From NCBI GenBank assembly GCA_030562195.1, contig CM060200.1, positions 33,953,023 through 34,017,022 of the forward strand: DNA of 64,000 nt, written 5' to 3'. Below the pieces are notes generated by a model. That model had not been told where the DNA came from. It saw only the letters and a list, made by a program, of their open reading frames with translations, and did no database searches. The DNA is from Nipponacmea schrenckii. Its lineage: Eukaryota; Mollusca; Gastropoda; Lottiidae. Shown one piece after another: positions 11,216 through 22,581 of this stretch (its first letter is position 1; every line of letters starts with the position of its first letter). The position numbers were made by a program, and so were the translations under genes.

Positions 11216-11838
11216 TCAATATTCAAGACTTCAGTTTAGTCTACTCGTAATCTTGGAACAAAGATTGTTCGCTAAATCTGTATTTTTGTGAAAATATATG
11301 GATGATACTCCTCTTTTCACTTAATTTGTTTTCTGTAGAGTGAACACAAGCTAAATGTGATATTGCATCAAACTCTCATATCGAGTTTGTTTTATAGTTC
11401 ACATCTAGCTAACTAATTAGCTGCTGCCACAAGCCTATAATTAGGAACAGCCCTCGACTGTTATTGGGAATGAAAATATAAGCAAAATATTTTAGAAGCC
11501 AAAATCTTTTGATTTATTTTCTTCTATAGTCTTTATCTCATTGAGAATTTAAGTTTACTACTTACTAAAAAATTATATCCCTTAAAAAGCATAACACAAC
11601 CCTAACATCCAAATCTCGGCTAGCAGGAAGTTGCCAAGATGTGTTTTGATTGGACGTTAAGTTTGAATGCAGTTAAAGGGATACTGTGTCTTAGTAAGAA
11701 CATAAAATTTCAGTTCTCAAGATGAGTATATAATCATCAGTAAACTTACCTGGTGTCTTAAAGTAGCAAAATCTCCTAAAATCTGGAAAACTCACCAAAC
11801 TAAGTCATTTTTTGAATAAACGCTTAATTTATTCAATC
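11216..11838. other. No gene recognised
   Basis: AT-rich sequence without a convincing ORF. Around 11336 the phrase GTAGAGTGAACAC is an inverted echo of the element F core phrase GTGCTCACTCT, suggesting an old reversed fragment. Nothing else can be supported. Confidence 0.4.
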
Positions 11839-12141
11839 AACTTTATTGCAAATCATAAAAATACCGAAAAATATTTAATGAGTTTTATTCTTGACAGTTT
11901 TTAATGAAACTAGAGACCATAGGAAAAAAAGATATGGTTGAATATTTCATTCCACAAATTGTTACCTTACTGAAAAGTTTTTATTCGAAATAAATGCTGC
12001 CAGTGGGCGTATATTACCTTGCCTGGCAAGCTATCTTTATTTTTTGGATCAGTTTTATTATGAAGTTGATCTCTATTGATTTTTATGATGATTGATTAAT
12101 TTTTATACGCCCACATGAAAAGGGGGGCGTATATTGTCGTC
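11839..12141 (+). repeat. 303-bp duplication of the D-end / E-start junction
   Basis: This block matches 9669-9971 at a constant offset of 2170 bases. Reading by eye I saw a single difference (G at 9675, A at 11845). It contains the right end of copy D, the 65 bases of element F between D and E, and the left end of copy E, then breaks off in GTCGTC. It therefore copies a junction between two nested elements rather than one element, so it arose after both insertions and is young. Confidence 0.9.
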
Positions 12142-12840
12142 GTATATTGTCATTATAAAGTTGATTGAATAATCAAATACATCTTTATTATTGATAATTT
12201 CTAAAAAAAAATTAGGTTATATATCTTCATGTTATTTATGGCAGCAGGTATATTTACTGATGAATAGTGCTGTTATTGGATTTAAAGTTTAAAATTTTCC
12301 AAATTTAATGTTCAATCTAAGACCTATTATCTCTTTAAATAGTATGTAACATCAAATAGTCATTTAAAAACGTTTAACGTTTCAATAACAATTGAGTCGT
12401 TCTTGCATAACATAATTTCTATATTTACGTAATTTTATTAACAGTGGGCCTTCACGTGAGTGAGTTATAGCTCTATTAGAAGTATTTTGGATACAAGGTA
12501 AATTATTTATGAATGATATATTTTAATGTTTTAAATAACAGGATAATGACTAAGTATAAAATATAATTTAGTTTCTAGTAAGATAAAAGATTTAGAAATA
12601 TAAACAATAAGTAAATCAATAAATAAAATAATTTTTGAAATAAACTCACAGAAACGAGAAAATGAACATAGATACAACTCAATAATAAGTATTTACATAA
12701 TATGTAACGTGATAAATAAAATAGTTCAATATTTTGTGCTAATTATTATAAAAGCGATGGGATTATGACATGAAATATTAAACTGCTAGACAAATATATT
12801 GACAGAATTGATTGGTTGCTATGGAATAGAATTTGAGAAC
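12142..12840. other. AT-rich spacer, no gene recognised
   Basis: Low-complexity AT-rich DNA. An (ATT)-like stretch at about 12165-12200 could be a degraded retroelement tail. No ORF or RNA gene is supported. Confidence 0.45.
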
Positions 12841-13091
12841 AAGTAGGTAGGTAAGTAGGTAAATGGCGAGTTAACGTTCGCTTCCAACAATTGCTGATAT
12901 TGCAAACTAGGTAGTTGTTGATATTCGTAGTAGTTGGTGGTTGATTTGGTTCAGATTAGATGGTTCTGTGCTGTTGGTTTGGTTTGGTTGTTGATAAAAT
13001 TTTCAGATCTCTTTTGTCTCTGCGAAGAAACTTATGTGGAGATTAATAATATAGTAATATAAAATAATATAAGAGTAAAAAGAAACTTAGA

Positions 13092-13850
13092 CTATCTGTT
13101 TAAAACAGAAGTGTTGATAAATTGGTAGATGAGTTCCATGATTTTATACCAGTGGTCCGTGGGTGGAGCCAAAATATTCTGTATGGTGATAGGTATGCCG
13201 TTGGTTTTCAGGTGGTCCGTCAGTGCTTTACGAGATGGTTTCAATTCGGTGCATTGAATGAGAAGATGCGTCCTGGTGGCAACGTGTCCGCATCGGCATT
13301 TGATGGCATTGAACTGATGGTCTCGCATGACATGGTTGGTGCGTAGTCTGGTTACCAGTTTGCAGATGGCTACAGATGGATGGTTAATTTTGGTTTGGTT
13401 TGGTATCTTCGGATCAATCTGGTATCTATCGGTGTTGAGGTTCCTTAGCATGTCGTCCCATTTCTGGTTGATCTTAGAGGACACGAGACTACAAAATTCT
13501 GCATACGAGAATTTTACAGGCTCGATATTCTCCAGACCCAAACTGTCCTTGGCAACACGGTCAGCTTGTTCGTTTCCCGGGATGAAGACGTGCGACGGGA
13601 TCCATGATAGTTCGATCTGGTGGTTGTTGTTGGTTTGGTAGTTGTGAATCATACTTCGGATGTTCGTTAAAACTTCTGACCTACAATTAGAAAAATTGTT
13701 AGAAATAGACTGAAGGCTACTTAGTGAGTCAGACAGGATTACGGCATGTTCCGTATAGTTATCCGTTTGGCAAGTCTGATGCCTTTCTCCGGAATACACA
13801 AACCGTAACCAGTAGCTGTGCTACTTTTGGAGCCATCAGTGTAGATCTTC
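13092..13850 (-). pseudogene. LINE RNase H domain and C-terminal Cys/His motif
   Basis: On the minus strand the first RNase H aspartate lies in IYTDGSKS (about 13825-13848). It is followed by ILSDSLSSLQSI and SWIPSHV.IPGNEQADRVAK (13540-13620 region), and then a C.C....H...C cluster (KCRCGHVATRTHLLIQC, about 13240-13290). One family glycine in SHVGIPGNE is replaced by Phe. A frame break near 13799 separates the first motif from the rest. TAG at 13092 ends the reading frame. Confidence 0.8.
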
Positions 13851-13950
13851 AAATGGTCGGCGAACTTGGAGTCAATGAGGTCAAGAGCTTCCGCTCTTGC
13901 TGCCACTGGGTTCACGTGCTTGTTGGTGGACTGGGTCAGCTCGGTGTTGA

Positions 13951-14373
13951 CTATCGGGTTGGTAAACTTCCAAAAAGGAGTATCTGGTGTCGTTGGCTGA
14001 TGCTAACTTGATCGAGTTGGTGCTCTCTCAAGAGATCAGTAGTTGCTTGACCATAGGAGATACTCCGATTTATCTGGTTCTTTCCGACACGAGTGAATCT
14101 TCTGATGCTGGAATACGTTGGACAGCTTTCGGACAAATACTGAAGTTTCCCCCAGAATTTGAGAGAGAGTTCCTCCCTCCGAAGAGAAAGGGGTTTCTCT
14201 CCCACCTCCTGAAGTAGTGCCTCATTCTTTGTACCGATTGCTGCCCTGGTGGCAATACGTATAGCTTTCATCTGTAGAACGTCCAGTTTCTTCAGTGTAG
14301 TATTACAGGCTGTACCATAGACGATGCAACCATAATCTATAACTGAGCGAATCAGTGACCTGTACATCATCAT
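13951..14373 (-). pseudogene. LINE RT thumb / connector region
   Basis: A 140-codon minus-strand stretch contains LIRSVIDYGCIVYGTA and LDVLQMKAIRIATRA, the familiar region between RT and RNase H of I- and Jockey-type LINEs. It belongs to the LINE at 12841-15950 and is separated from the YADD block by a frameshift near 14400. Confidence 0.8.
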
Positions 14374-14447
14374 TAAGGCTTCTCTGTCTGCTCCCCATGT
14401 GGTACCTGAAACATAACGCTTAACATTTAAGATTTTGTTGTACGATT

Positions 14448-15780
14448 TCAGATATAGTCGATGTGGCTATTCCAACTAAGCTTATGGTCAAAGTGCATGC
14501 CAAGGAACTTTACTGTTTTCTCTTGTTTAATTTTCACACCATTCAATCTTAGGTCAATACCGTTGTGATCCGTGCGCCTGCTGCAGAGCATCCCGACGGT
14601 TTTAGCTTCCGAAATAATGAAGCCCCAGTCGTTTGCCCATTTGGCAACTTGGTTCAGAGCAGTTTGCATGCGACTTTTCACAGTGTTGAGGTTATTGTGA
14701 CCTGTCCACAAGGAACTATCATCTGCATATAAGGCCGTGCTAACCGATCGGTCCTTACTATGCACATAGTCCCGAGAGAGATCGTTGATCATGATGCTGA
14801 ATAAGGTAGGGCTGATAACAGATCCTTGGGGGTTCCATTCTCCAGTGAGTGCTTCTCACTGATGGAATTGGCGACGTTGACTTGTATCTGGCGATCCTTT
14901 AGAAAGTCCTGGATCCACCGGAACATGCGCCCCTTGATGCCAAGATTGCTAAGTTTAAAAAGTAGACCACCATAAATCCAGAAATACTGCACTGAAGTAG
15001 TTCTTCTTTCCGAGGTGGGCAGCATTGTCATGTTGAAGTCGAACGATTTGATCTATTGTTGACCGTTTCTCTCTGTAGCCGCTTTGGTTAGGATCGATGA
15101 GACCATTTACTTCACAGTGGTATCGAAGTCTATTGTTGACCATCGTCTCAAATGTTTTACGAGGTCAGAGAAATAGGCCTGTATGAATTACATTGATGTT
15201 TGTCCTTTTGCGGTTTTGGTAGAGGAATGACCATTGCTGTTTTCCAACTTTCCGGAATTGTACCATTATACCATGATGTGTTGAATAATTCCAGTAGAAC
15301 TGTAGATGCTTCCATTGGTAACTCCTTTAACATGCTGTACTTGATGTTGTCTTCACCAGCGGCGCTGTCCTTCTTAGTACGCAGTGCGTTCTTCAGCTCG
15401 TCGAGGGTGAACGGAGCATTAATGTCCCGTTCGCCTTCTTTTGGTTGGTGGTGGATTGGAGTCTGGTTGGTGTAGAAGGCCTTCTTGTTCTTCAGGAATT
15501 CTTTGGTGTGGTTGGTATCAGAACTGCCGTTAGCATAACACTTGGCTAACAAATTGGCTTTCCCTTCGTTGCTGTATTCTGTGGTGTCCCTGTAAGATAA
15601 AAATGGAATGGAAGATTTAGATTTTTTACCGAGCATAGAGCCAATTTTACCCCAGACAGATCCTAATTTGGTCCTCTCAGAACTCAGAGTTGCAGAACTC
15701 CTGCCAGTGCTTTGTTTTTGAATCACGTAACAAAGCAGCTGTAGTAGCCTTGACCTCCAAATAATCTGCCTTGGTATCAC
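14448..15780 (-). pseudogene. LINE reverse transcriptase, broken
   Basis: Successive minus-strand frames carry RT motifs in order: FTLDELKNALRTKKDSAAG and PESWKTAMVIPLPKP...YRPISL (15157-15780), the DPNQSGYREKRSTIDQ block (14955-15143), GIKGRMFRWIQDFLKDRQ (14789-15031) and the catalytic ALYADDSSLW (near 14720-14740 within 14448-14792). Frameshifts fall near 15145, 15000 and 14800. The YADD box is intact but the protein is not. Confidence 0.85.
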
Positions 15781-15950
15781 GGTTCAACTTCCTCTGGTGT
15801 CAACGTAGAGCTTTCTTTCTGGCGTCTACGGCGGCCTGGAGGTCGTCGGACCACCACGACTTCGGTGACGTACGTACAATGCCATCCTTAGTCCGGGGAA
15901 TGGCGTTCATAGCAGCATCGAGAACAAGTGTCACAGGGGAGGCTAAATAC

Positions 15951-16336
15951 ATACATAGTACTGTCTTTTGAGATCAAGATGTTCTGCAATTGAAAAATGG
16001 TTTGTGTACAGCAACAAGTATAGTCGACCTGACTGAAATCGGTATTATTTATTTGTATAATATTTGATAATGATTTAATTTAGGTGCAGTTTGTTTTATC
16101 AGGTGATAAATAATACCTAAATGTTTATGAATTTAATTAATATGTTAATGGGATATGTTTTATATTTGTTTATCCATTTTGACGACCAAACCTTGATTAG
16201 TAAAAGGTCGTGAAATCCACTTTGTTCAACCTATAAAACTATTTCACGAAGTAACGTCAGCAAATAGTCATGTAGAACGTTTAAGACTTTTTATTTATTT
16301 TTGTCATCCATTGTACTGTCCCATGTGCTGAATGTG
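15951..16336. other. AT-rich spacer, no gene recognised
   Basis: This stretch separates the truncated LINE from a retroelement tail. No ORF, RNA gene or clear repeat was seen. Confidence 0.4.
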
Positions 16337-16410
16337 AAACAGGACTATGTTCTTGTGTATTGGGCCTAATTCTGACCCATGTAAAATAAAGAGTAGCTTA
16401 TATTATCATT
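16337..16410 (+). mobile_element. 3' tail of a LINE/SINE-type retroelement, second copy
   Basis: It shares the phrases ACAGGAC, TGTTCTTGTGTAT, CCTAATTCT, CCCATGTA and AATAAAGAGT, plus a degenerate TTA-rich tail, with 3146-3232 in the same order and on the same strand. Only the 3' tail is present. Confidence 0.5.
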
Positions 16411-16438
16411 ATGAAACTGATCTCTGGGAACTCCAGTG

Positions 16439-16861
16439 TTGGGTAAATATAATTAGCGAATTTTATAAACTTTATAAACCTTCTGGAGTTTTTGAGATTA
16501 AAACCTTATCGTCCGCATACATTAAAGGAAAAATACTTAAATCAAACAATAAAACTGAAGGACAATCATCAGACAAAAAATTTGATTCTACATCATTAAT
16601 ATATAGTGAAAAAAATATTGGTGATAAAATCTCGCCCTGGAATATTCCAGTAGAACAATCAAGAAAATCTGATAAGTCACCGTTAAATTTTAAAAAATCA
16701 AAAAGATCGCTCACTAAATCTACATCGAGATCAAACAGGCCAAATTTAATTATAATCAGGGTAGAATATGACGAGCAAAATAATAAACTTTTAGGACGAA
16801 AGCGGTCATTAAATAGTACTTTTAAATATAAACATGTGCTCATCGAAAATCCTAAAATCAC
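16439..16861 (-). pseudogene. LINE reverse transcriptase fragment
   Basis: A single open minus-strand stretch of 129 codons contains GIFQGEILSPIFFSLYIND and LMYADDKVLISKT, i.e. RT motifs around the catalytic YADD. Nothing recognisable continues on either side, so this is an isolated fragment of a different LINE from the neighbour at 12841-15950. The long plus-strand ORF over it is antisense and not a gene. Confidence 0.75.
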
Positions 16862-17150
16862 CCGAAGAAATAAAAGAAGAAAGTAATCTGCGAGTTGTGA
16901 TGAAAGAACTTAGAATCAATAACAGTTTATTTGTTTTTCAATAAATCGGCATGAACGTGTCTGAGATTAGGCCGAGGATTTCCACTACAACACTACCCGA
17001 ACGATGATTCCCGAAAAAATGTAATTAACTATTCTGGCTGTGATATACTGGCACTCTGTAAAACTTTTTTTTTTAAGCAAGAAAAATATTTTTATAGATA
17101 TGGTTCGGAAATAATGAAAAGAAATTAAACAAAAAGGCAAAAAGGGGTAT

Positions 17151-17892
17151 AGTCCGAAACTTGCCGACTCTTTTCCCAAACTCTGATAACTATTTGGACA
17201 GTTATGGTTAGGGGAGAGTCAGAAAAACTAGGCACCAAAAACTAGGGATTTTCCGCACCTCCGCGGGTGCGCGGGTTTTAAACATACCTCGAATCCACAA
17301 AAACTCGATTTATGAGGTAAGATGGATGTTTTTGTAGTTCAGTCATGCCATCATTATCCCCTTTCACCATTCATGTCACGCCTGTGATTGCGTCAAAGTT
17401 TTTTTTTTCCAAGAATTTCAATCACTAAGTCGCCATTTCACAACTCGTGCGCATTGAAAAATTCCGGCGTTAAACGGTCACATGATAGAAACAAACGAAC
17501 CAAGGAGGTTATATTATCTAACCTCCTTGAAACGAACCAACATCTTGTACTTTCATTTTATGACCCAGTAACGTCTGAATTTTGGATGCGCGCGCATTTT
17601 GAAATTGCGACTGAGCGATTGAAATTCTGGAAAAAAAAAAAACAATTTGACGAAGCTATAGGCGTGACATGGGTGGTGTAGGGGGGGGGGGGCTGATGAT
17701 TATATTATTGTACTACAAAAACAAATAAATCAAGGTTTGGTGGATTCGAGGTTTGTAAATACGTTTAAAACCCCCCGCACCGTGCGGAAAATCCCAAATT
17801 TTTGATAACTAGTTTTTCTGCCTCCTCCAGCCATATCTGTCCAAATAGTTACAGTACCAGAGGCTGAGAATTGAGTCAGCAAGTTTCGGACT
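17151..17892. repeat. Inverted-repeat block (arms ~165 bp, spacer ~410 bp)
   Basis: The left arm 17151-17314 and right arm 17726-17892 are imperfect reverse complements. Shared phrases include AGTCCGAAACTTGC, CTATTTGGACAG, AACTAG, GATTTTCCGCAC, GGTTTTAAAC and CCTCGAATCCAC. The right arm runs straight into the reading frame of the plus-strand LINE (17878-17901), so at least one arm is LINE sequence and the left arm may be an inverted copy of it. A head-to-head LINE insertion or a MITE captured by the LINE are both possible. Confidence 0.7.
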
Positions 17893-17901
17893 AAAAGGGG
17901 T

Positions 17902-18161
17902 TGTTCTCGATGGTAGAATAGAATAAAGGTGGGTCTTTCTCTGTAAATATTTTATTTCGATGGTACAAAATCCAGACGATGTTGATGCATACAAAAACTT
18001 CATTCCGACCATTCTCGCCGAGCGCTTTCGAGCGCACTAGTTGCATTCTGTGTCGTCATCATCAGGGCCGATAATCTATCATATTATTTTAAGATGTGAG
18101 TAGACGAAATAGTCCGAGACTCATTCCGAACATCGAAATAGTCCGAGACTCATTCCGAACA
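17902..18161 (-). repeat. 3' LTR of the Pao/BEL element (260 bp)
   Basis: It is colinear with 23813-24099. It contains two copies of a 29-base unit (CGAAATAGTCCGAGACTC and following) against three in the other LTR. The substitutions between LTRs are numerous enough to see by eye, so the insertion is not recent. Confidence 0.9.
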
Positions 18162-18173
18162 TACTCCCCCCAT
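18162..18173 (-). promoter_or_regulatory. Polypurine tract of the Pao/BEL element
   Basis: The minus strand reads AATGGGGGGAGTA directly before the 3' LTR. This is the expected position for priming plus-strand DNA synthesis. Confidence 0.65.
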
Positions 18174-18752
18174 TCATGTGCCCACATCAAGCAACAATGC
18201 ACCCGAATTCGATAACTATGAAAATAAAGAACAAAACTGTCTATTTAACTTCGATAGTTCTTTAGATAAACCAAGTAATATTGCTTGATTGTTACTGTTG
18301 CTTCAAGTCGATATTCTCTGGATTTCGATGACTCTTGATTGGGATAGGACTGTTCCAATAATATCCGATTGATAATGCGATAAATCACTCCGAAACACTA
18401 ACGATTTAGGACAAGATATTTACACGATTTTCACTTTGAGCACTGATGATAAGCATAATAACATATATATATATATATATGTATGAAACAAACAATAGAG
18501 ACACTTTACAATAGATCACCCCGTGCACTAGTGATATATACATTTGAAAAAAACTCAAGCCGATGAACCATGAGTTTTCACCTCTAATGGTTGTGGATCT
18601 ATAAGCAGGGCTATCGCCTTCTGGGAAATCACAAGTTTTATTCCATTTTTTTCCTCGGGTTAAGCATAGGCAAAAACTCCCAACGTTTCCAAAAATGCTG
18701 CATTAACTCTTGAATCCGGCGCCATCTTAAGCGCGGATTAAACAGTGTGTAA
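18174..18752. other. Non-coding 3' part of the Pao/BEL element
   Basis: Sequence between the end of the integrase remnant and the polypurine tract. It holds an (AT)n microsatellite at about 18462-18480 and no recognisable envelope ORF. Confidence 0.5.
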
Positions 18753-20249
18753 TCAATCTACTCCAGCTTGGCCGAATAGAAAATGGTAAGGTGTTAGTAC
18801 GGGATTATCTGCGGCGTTTTCTCCTTGGTAGCACAACGGTCTGGAATTAATGATGACCTCAGCGTTCACGAAGGCCGTTTCTAACTCTTCGTCAGTAATG
18901 TCGGCTTCACCAATAATTGCTTTAATGGCGCGCTTCGACGACTTTATAAGAGATTCAAATACACCACCGAAATGTGGTGTTAGAGGTGGATTAAAATGCC
19001 ACTCTATATTTTGATTGGACAACGAATTACCGAAAGTGTTTTGATCTAACAGATCTATAAGCTTTTTAACTCACGATTTGCCCCAATGAAATTACTGCCG
19101 TTGTCGGAAAGAACTTGTAGAGGCCTACCTCTTCGACTACAAAACCTGGTAAATGCAGACAAGAACGGGTCAGTATCTAGCGCCCACACCATTTCTAAAT
19201 AGTCAGCTCTCGAAGCTAGACAAGTAAATAAGCATAAATAGCGTTTACATCGAACTCGACCACGAAGTTGCATAGTCAAGAAAGGTCCGGCATAATCTAT
19301 TCCAACACGAGCAAAAGCACGTAAAGGTGTCCCTAATCGATAATTAGGCAAAGGGGCCATGACCTGTTGTGCGGGTTAACTTCGAAAACGTTTACAAGTA
19401 TTACAGGACGATTGTACGGATTTAACCACATCCCTAGCTCGGATAATCCAAAATTCAGTCCTAAGTTCAGAGAGTTCATGTATGAAACTCTCGTATTGTG
19501 GTTTCCATCATCGTGAACGGATTTGACGACTAAACGTGTTACATCATGTTTTGGGGGTAAAATGGCTGGATGTTTCGATTGATATGACAAGTTTTCCGAT
19601 TGTCCTAAACGTCCATTAACCCTCAATACACCGAAGTCATCAAGAGTGGGATTCAAAGTGTATAGCTTAGAGTCACTGCTTACGTTAGAACCTTTTGACA
19701 CAATTTTAACGTCTTCCGTCAGGTCACCGTGCTTTTCGAGGCCAAAATGTCTTTGCTGAATTTAACTCACGACATTCCAAATACTGTAGTTCAGTGGAGT
19801 CTTTATTCCTACGACTATTATTAATAAACCGAAATATCCAAGCGGTAACACGAACTAATTTCAGCCAATTAGAGTATCTTGAAGGATAAAGTCTGCCTAA
19901 ATCTACTCCTTTTGGCGTAGTAACGAAAGCTAACGACTGATTTACCCGTTCTTCATCTTCTGCTTCCGGTGGGTCAAAATTAGCGGAAATAGGCCATAAC
20001 GAAGTTTCTTGTGTTAAAAAATTTGGGCCATACCACCACAAGTCACAATTCATTAATATTACCAGTTAGTCCTCGAATTGCAGGATCTGCACTACTTAAC
20101 GTAGTTGGTAGTTGGTACCCAGCGCCAATGCATAGGGTTTGAATATTCGTGTATTTCGCCGACTCTATGCGAAACGAATGGCTTGTGGTTACGTGACTCA
20201 CCGCGGATCCAGTACAGAACATTTTGACTATCTGACTAAAACAAAACAT
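18753..20249 (-). pseudogene. Pao/BEL RNase H to integrase region, broken
   Basis: Pieces at 20043-20249, 19724-20053 (LWWYGPNFL), 19333-19701 (zinc-binding HPAILPPKHDVTRLVVKSVH), 19055-19360 (integrase core with [10 protein letters not shown] and the second aspartate in [11 protein letters not shown]) and 18753-19022 (WHFNPPLTPHFGGVFESLIK, containing the DDE glutamate) cover RNase H to integrase. The D, D and E positions are still visible, but they are spread over different frames. Confidence 0.8.
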
Positions 20250-20452
20250 TTTCTTTTGAAATGTTGATTACATCACGAATCGTAATCGAAAGTCTCAATC
20301 CTAAGACTGCACTACAAAGTTCAAGTCGCGGTATCGAAAGTGATTTAAAGGAGTTATCCTACATTTGGCCGCTACTAAAACAACTGAAATAGACTTGTCT
20401 TTATACAGACTACGAAGGTAACACGATGCAGCATAGGCTTTACCCGAGGCAT

Positions 20453-21929
20453 CTACGAATACGTGCAAAGTTTGATTAAGGGCGACTTGCCAGAAACAAC
20501 ACAGCGAGGTATATCTATTTCTTTAAGCAATTGTAATTTTTTGAACCAAGTGTACCAAGATTTAAGCAAATCGTCTGGTAAGGGTGTGTCCCAATCTATG
20601 CCTCTTATCCAGGCTTCTTGAATGCCTATTTTAGCTCGAATCAAGAACGGTGCAAGGAAATTCAATGGATCAAATAACGAAGCAGTCTTGGAATCGATAT
20701 CTCTCTTGGTTAGAATTGAATACGAATTTTCTGACACATGAAAGGTAAATATGTCTCGTTCAGCATTCCAAAGAATTCCTAAAGTCTTTACCTAGGGCAA
20801 GGTACCATCTTCAATCGAAAGCTGACCGACGAGGTCCTTAATTGCAATGTCTTTAAATACATCAGTATCGTTTGACAACCATTTACGAATGCTGAACCCT
20901 GCACTTTGAATTAGAGCAGTCAATTCACGTCGTAACTGGACAGCTTGCGACTTAAAGTCAACACTATCTAAAAGATCGTCAACGTACATCGAATATAATA
21001 TCGAGTTTGCTCCTAAAGGGTAATTGTCAATGTTCACATTTGCATGTTCCCGCAAAACGGCTTGGGATAAATATGGCGCAGAGGTGTTACCGAAAACTAA
21101 TCGATTATATTGATAAATCTTAATCCGAAAAGTGCCATTCAAGTCTCTCCATAAAAATCTGTGAAAGCTTTTATCATTCGGTTCCATTTTTATCTGCAAG
21201 AACATTTCGGTAATATCTGCAGCTAATGCGATGGGTCTATGCCGAAAACGTACCAAAACGTCAAAAAGTTCACTTTGCAACTTTGGACCGGAATGAATAA
21301 CATCATTCAGCGATATGTCTCTGCAACGTGCAGCAGCGTCCATGACAACTCTGATTTTAGTTAGATTTGTCCATGCGAATTACCGCGAAATGTGGTAAAT
21401 ACCACGAAGGTTTCGAAATGTCACATGGAGATATTTCCTCGATATATCCCTTTTGCTCATGATCACGAATAATTGAACGATATTGCTCTGCAACAATAGG
21501 TTTACGCTTAAGAAAGTTTTCTAAATTCAGCAAACTAAGTTTGGCTACATCGAAGTTCGATACTGCTTCCAAATCCGATTTATTAGAGCTCCAAGGTATG
21601 CTGACACGATACCTTTGTATTGTTACATCGAATATCAATGACCGTTTAGTGGACATAATAGCTTCGCCTTCCGATTTTGTGTAAGGTGTGTGCTTACTGA
21701 CACCAGATTGTTCGACATCCCACATTCGTTTAAGAAGGGCATCAAGATTTGACTCGTCGTTCCGAATGTAAAATGTTTGTGCATAATGAATACGAGGATT
21801 AGATTCTACCAAACGAATGGAGCTTATAGGTCCAATACAGGTCCAACCAAGACAATGAAAGAGAGCGATGGGTTCCCCAGGTTGTCCTACGATTTCTGAA
21901 TGTGACCTATGAACCTGTTCAGCATTCAA
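20453..21929 (-). pseudogene. Pao/BEL reverse transcriptase and A17-type connector
   Basis: Minus-strand blocks 21357-21929 (pre-RT, including the run up to YLPHFAVIRMDKSN), 20792-21343 (RT with PIALAADITEMFLQIKM and the catalytic YVDDLLDSV) and 20453-20737 (TKRDIDSKTASLFDPLNFL, WDTPLPDDLLKSW, IDIPRC) follow family order. YVDD rather than YADD is characteristic of Pao/BEL. Frame breaks fall near 21350 and 20760. Confidence 0.85.
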
Positions 21930-22131
21930 CCAATCAATAAGTCAATATGAGTTGGGTGAGCTATTTCTGGCAATGGGATTCCACGAAGGTGTGGCCAATA
22001 TTATGCTAATGACGTAACCAGTCAACTAGGATTAAACCACCAGTAACGTTCCTTACCGTAAAGGCGTTTAGGTTAAAATTAGTCAAACCGTCTACACTAC
22101 TTACACCAAAAGTGACTTCATCCGATTCCAA

Positions 22132-22581
22132 TCATGTTTTAGAACCACCTAAAACGTCTACATTTAAATCTATTGAGTCACCATGCAAACCTAATTCGTG
22201 TTTAACAAAGTCACTAAGATAACTGTCTGTTGAGCACTCATCTAGTAAAGCATTAACCTTAAGCCGGCGATTGTTTTTTACTATAAATACAGGTACAATA
22301 CGCATAGCCAAATTGCCATTCTGAAACTGAGTATGAGTTCGTGCTGACTGTATCTGAAGGGGGACTGTAATAATTTCGCTGGGGAAATGAGGGATTCTGC
22401 CTTGCGTCTCACTATCATTCCCATGTAATAAAGCGTGATGGGTTCTCTGACACCCATCTACCATGCATTTCTGCGAGTTACGACAACGATTACCTCTATG
22501 TGTGGGGCTTAAACAACGAAAATACCGGTTTTTGTCTTTTGCCACCGCCCATCGCTGTGGGGTTTCAAATGATGTAAACAA
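22132..22581 (-). pseudogene. Pao/BEL zinc knuckles and aspartic protease
   Basis: On the minus strand, RYFRCLSPTHRGNRC followed by CQRTHHALLH is the double Cys/His block found before the Pao protease. It is followed by ALLDECSTDSYLS, which aligns with the protease active site. The usual D-S/T-G triad reads D-E-C here, so the catalytic glycine is lost. The frame ends shortly after at about 22132. Confidence 0.75.

Larger units (their letters stand above)
12841..15950 (-). mobile_element. I/Nimb-like LINE retrotransposon, 5'-truncated and frameshifted
   Basis: Read on the minus strand, the pieces follow LINE order: the linker after the endonuclease (PKSWWSDDLQAAVDARKKA, about 15810-15870), reverse transcriptase, then RNase H with a C-terminal Cys/His motif. 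A 3' UTR follows, ending in a (TACC)n-like tail at 12841-12866. The endonuclease domain is absent, so the copy is 5'-truncated near 15950. A C-terminal RNase H downstream of the RT is characteristic of the I group of clades. The elements act by target-primed reverse transcription; this copy cannot, because the frame is broken at several points. Confidence 0.85.

Noticed and set aside
13122..14217. Several plus-strand ORFs across the I-like LINE
   Set aside because: Antisense shadows of the RNase H and RT connector on the minus strand.
16347..16886. 179-codon plus-strand ORF
   Set aside because: Antisense to a clear RT fragment with YADD on the minus strand; its lysine-rich composition is an artefact.
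18174..18752. Envelope gene of the Pao/BEL element
   Set aside because: No ORF, signal peptide or membrane segment between integrase and the polypurine tract.
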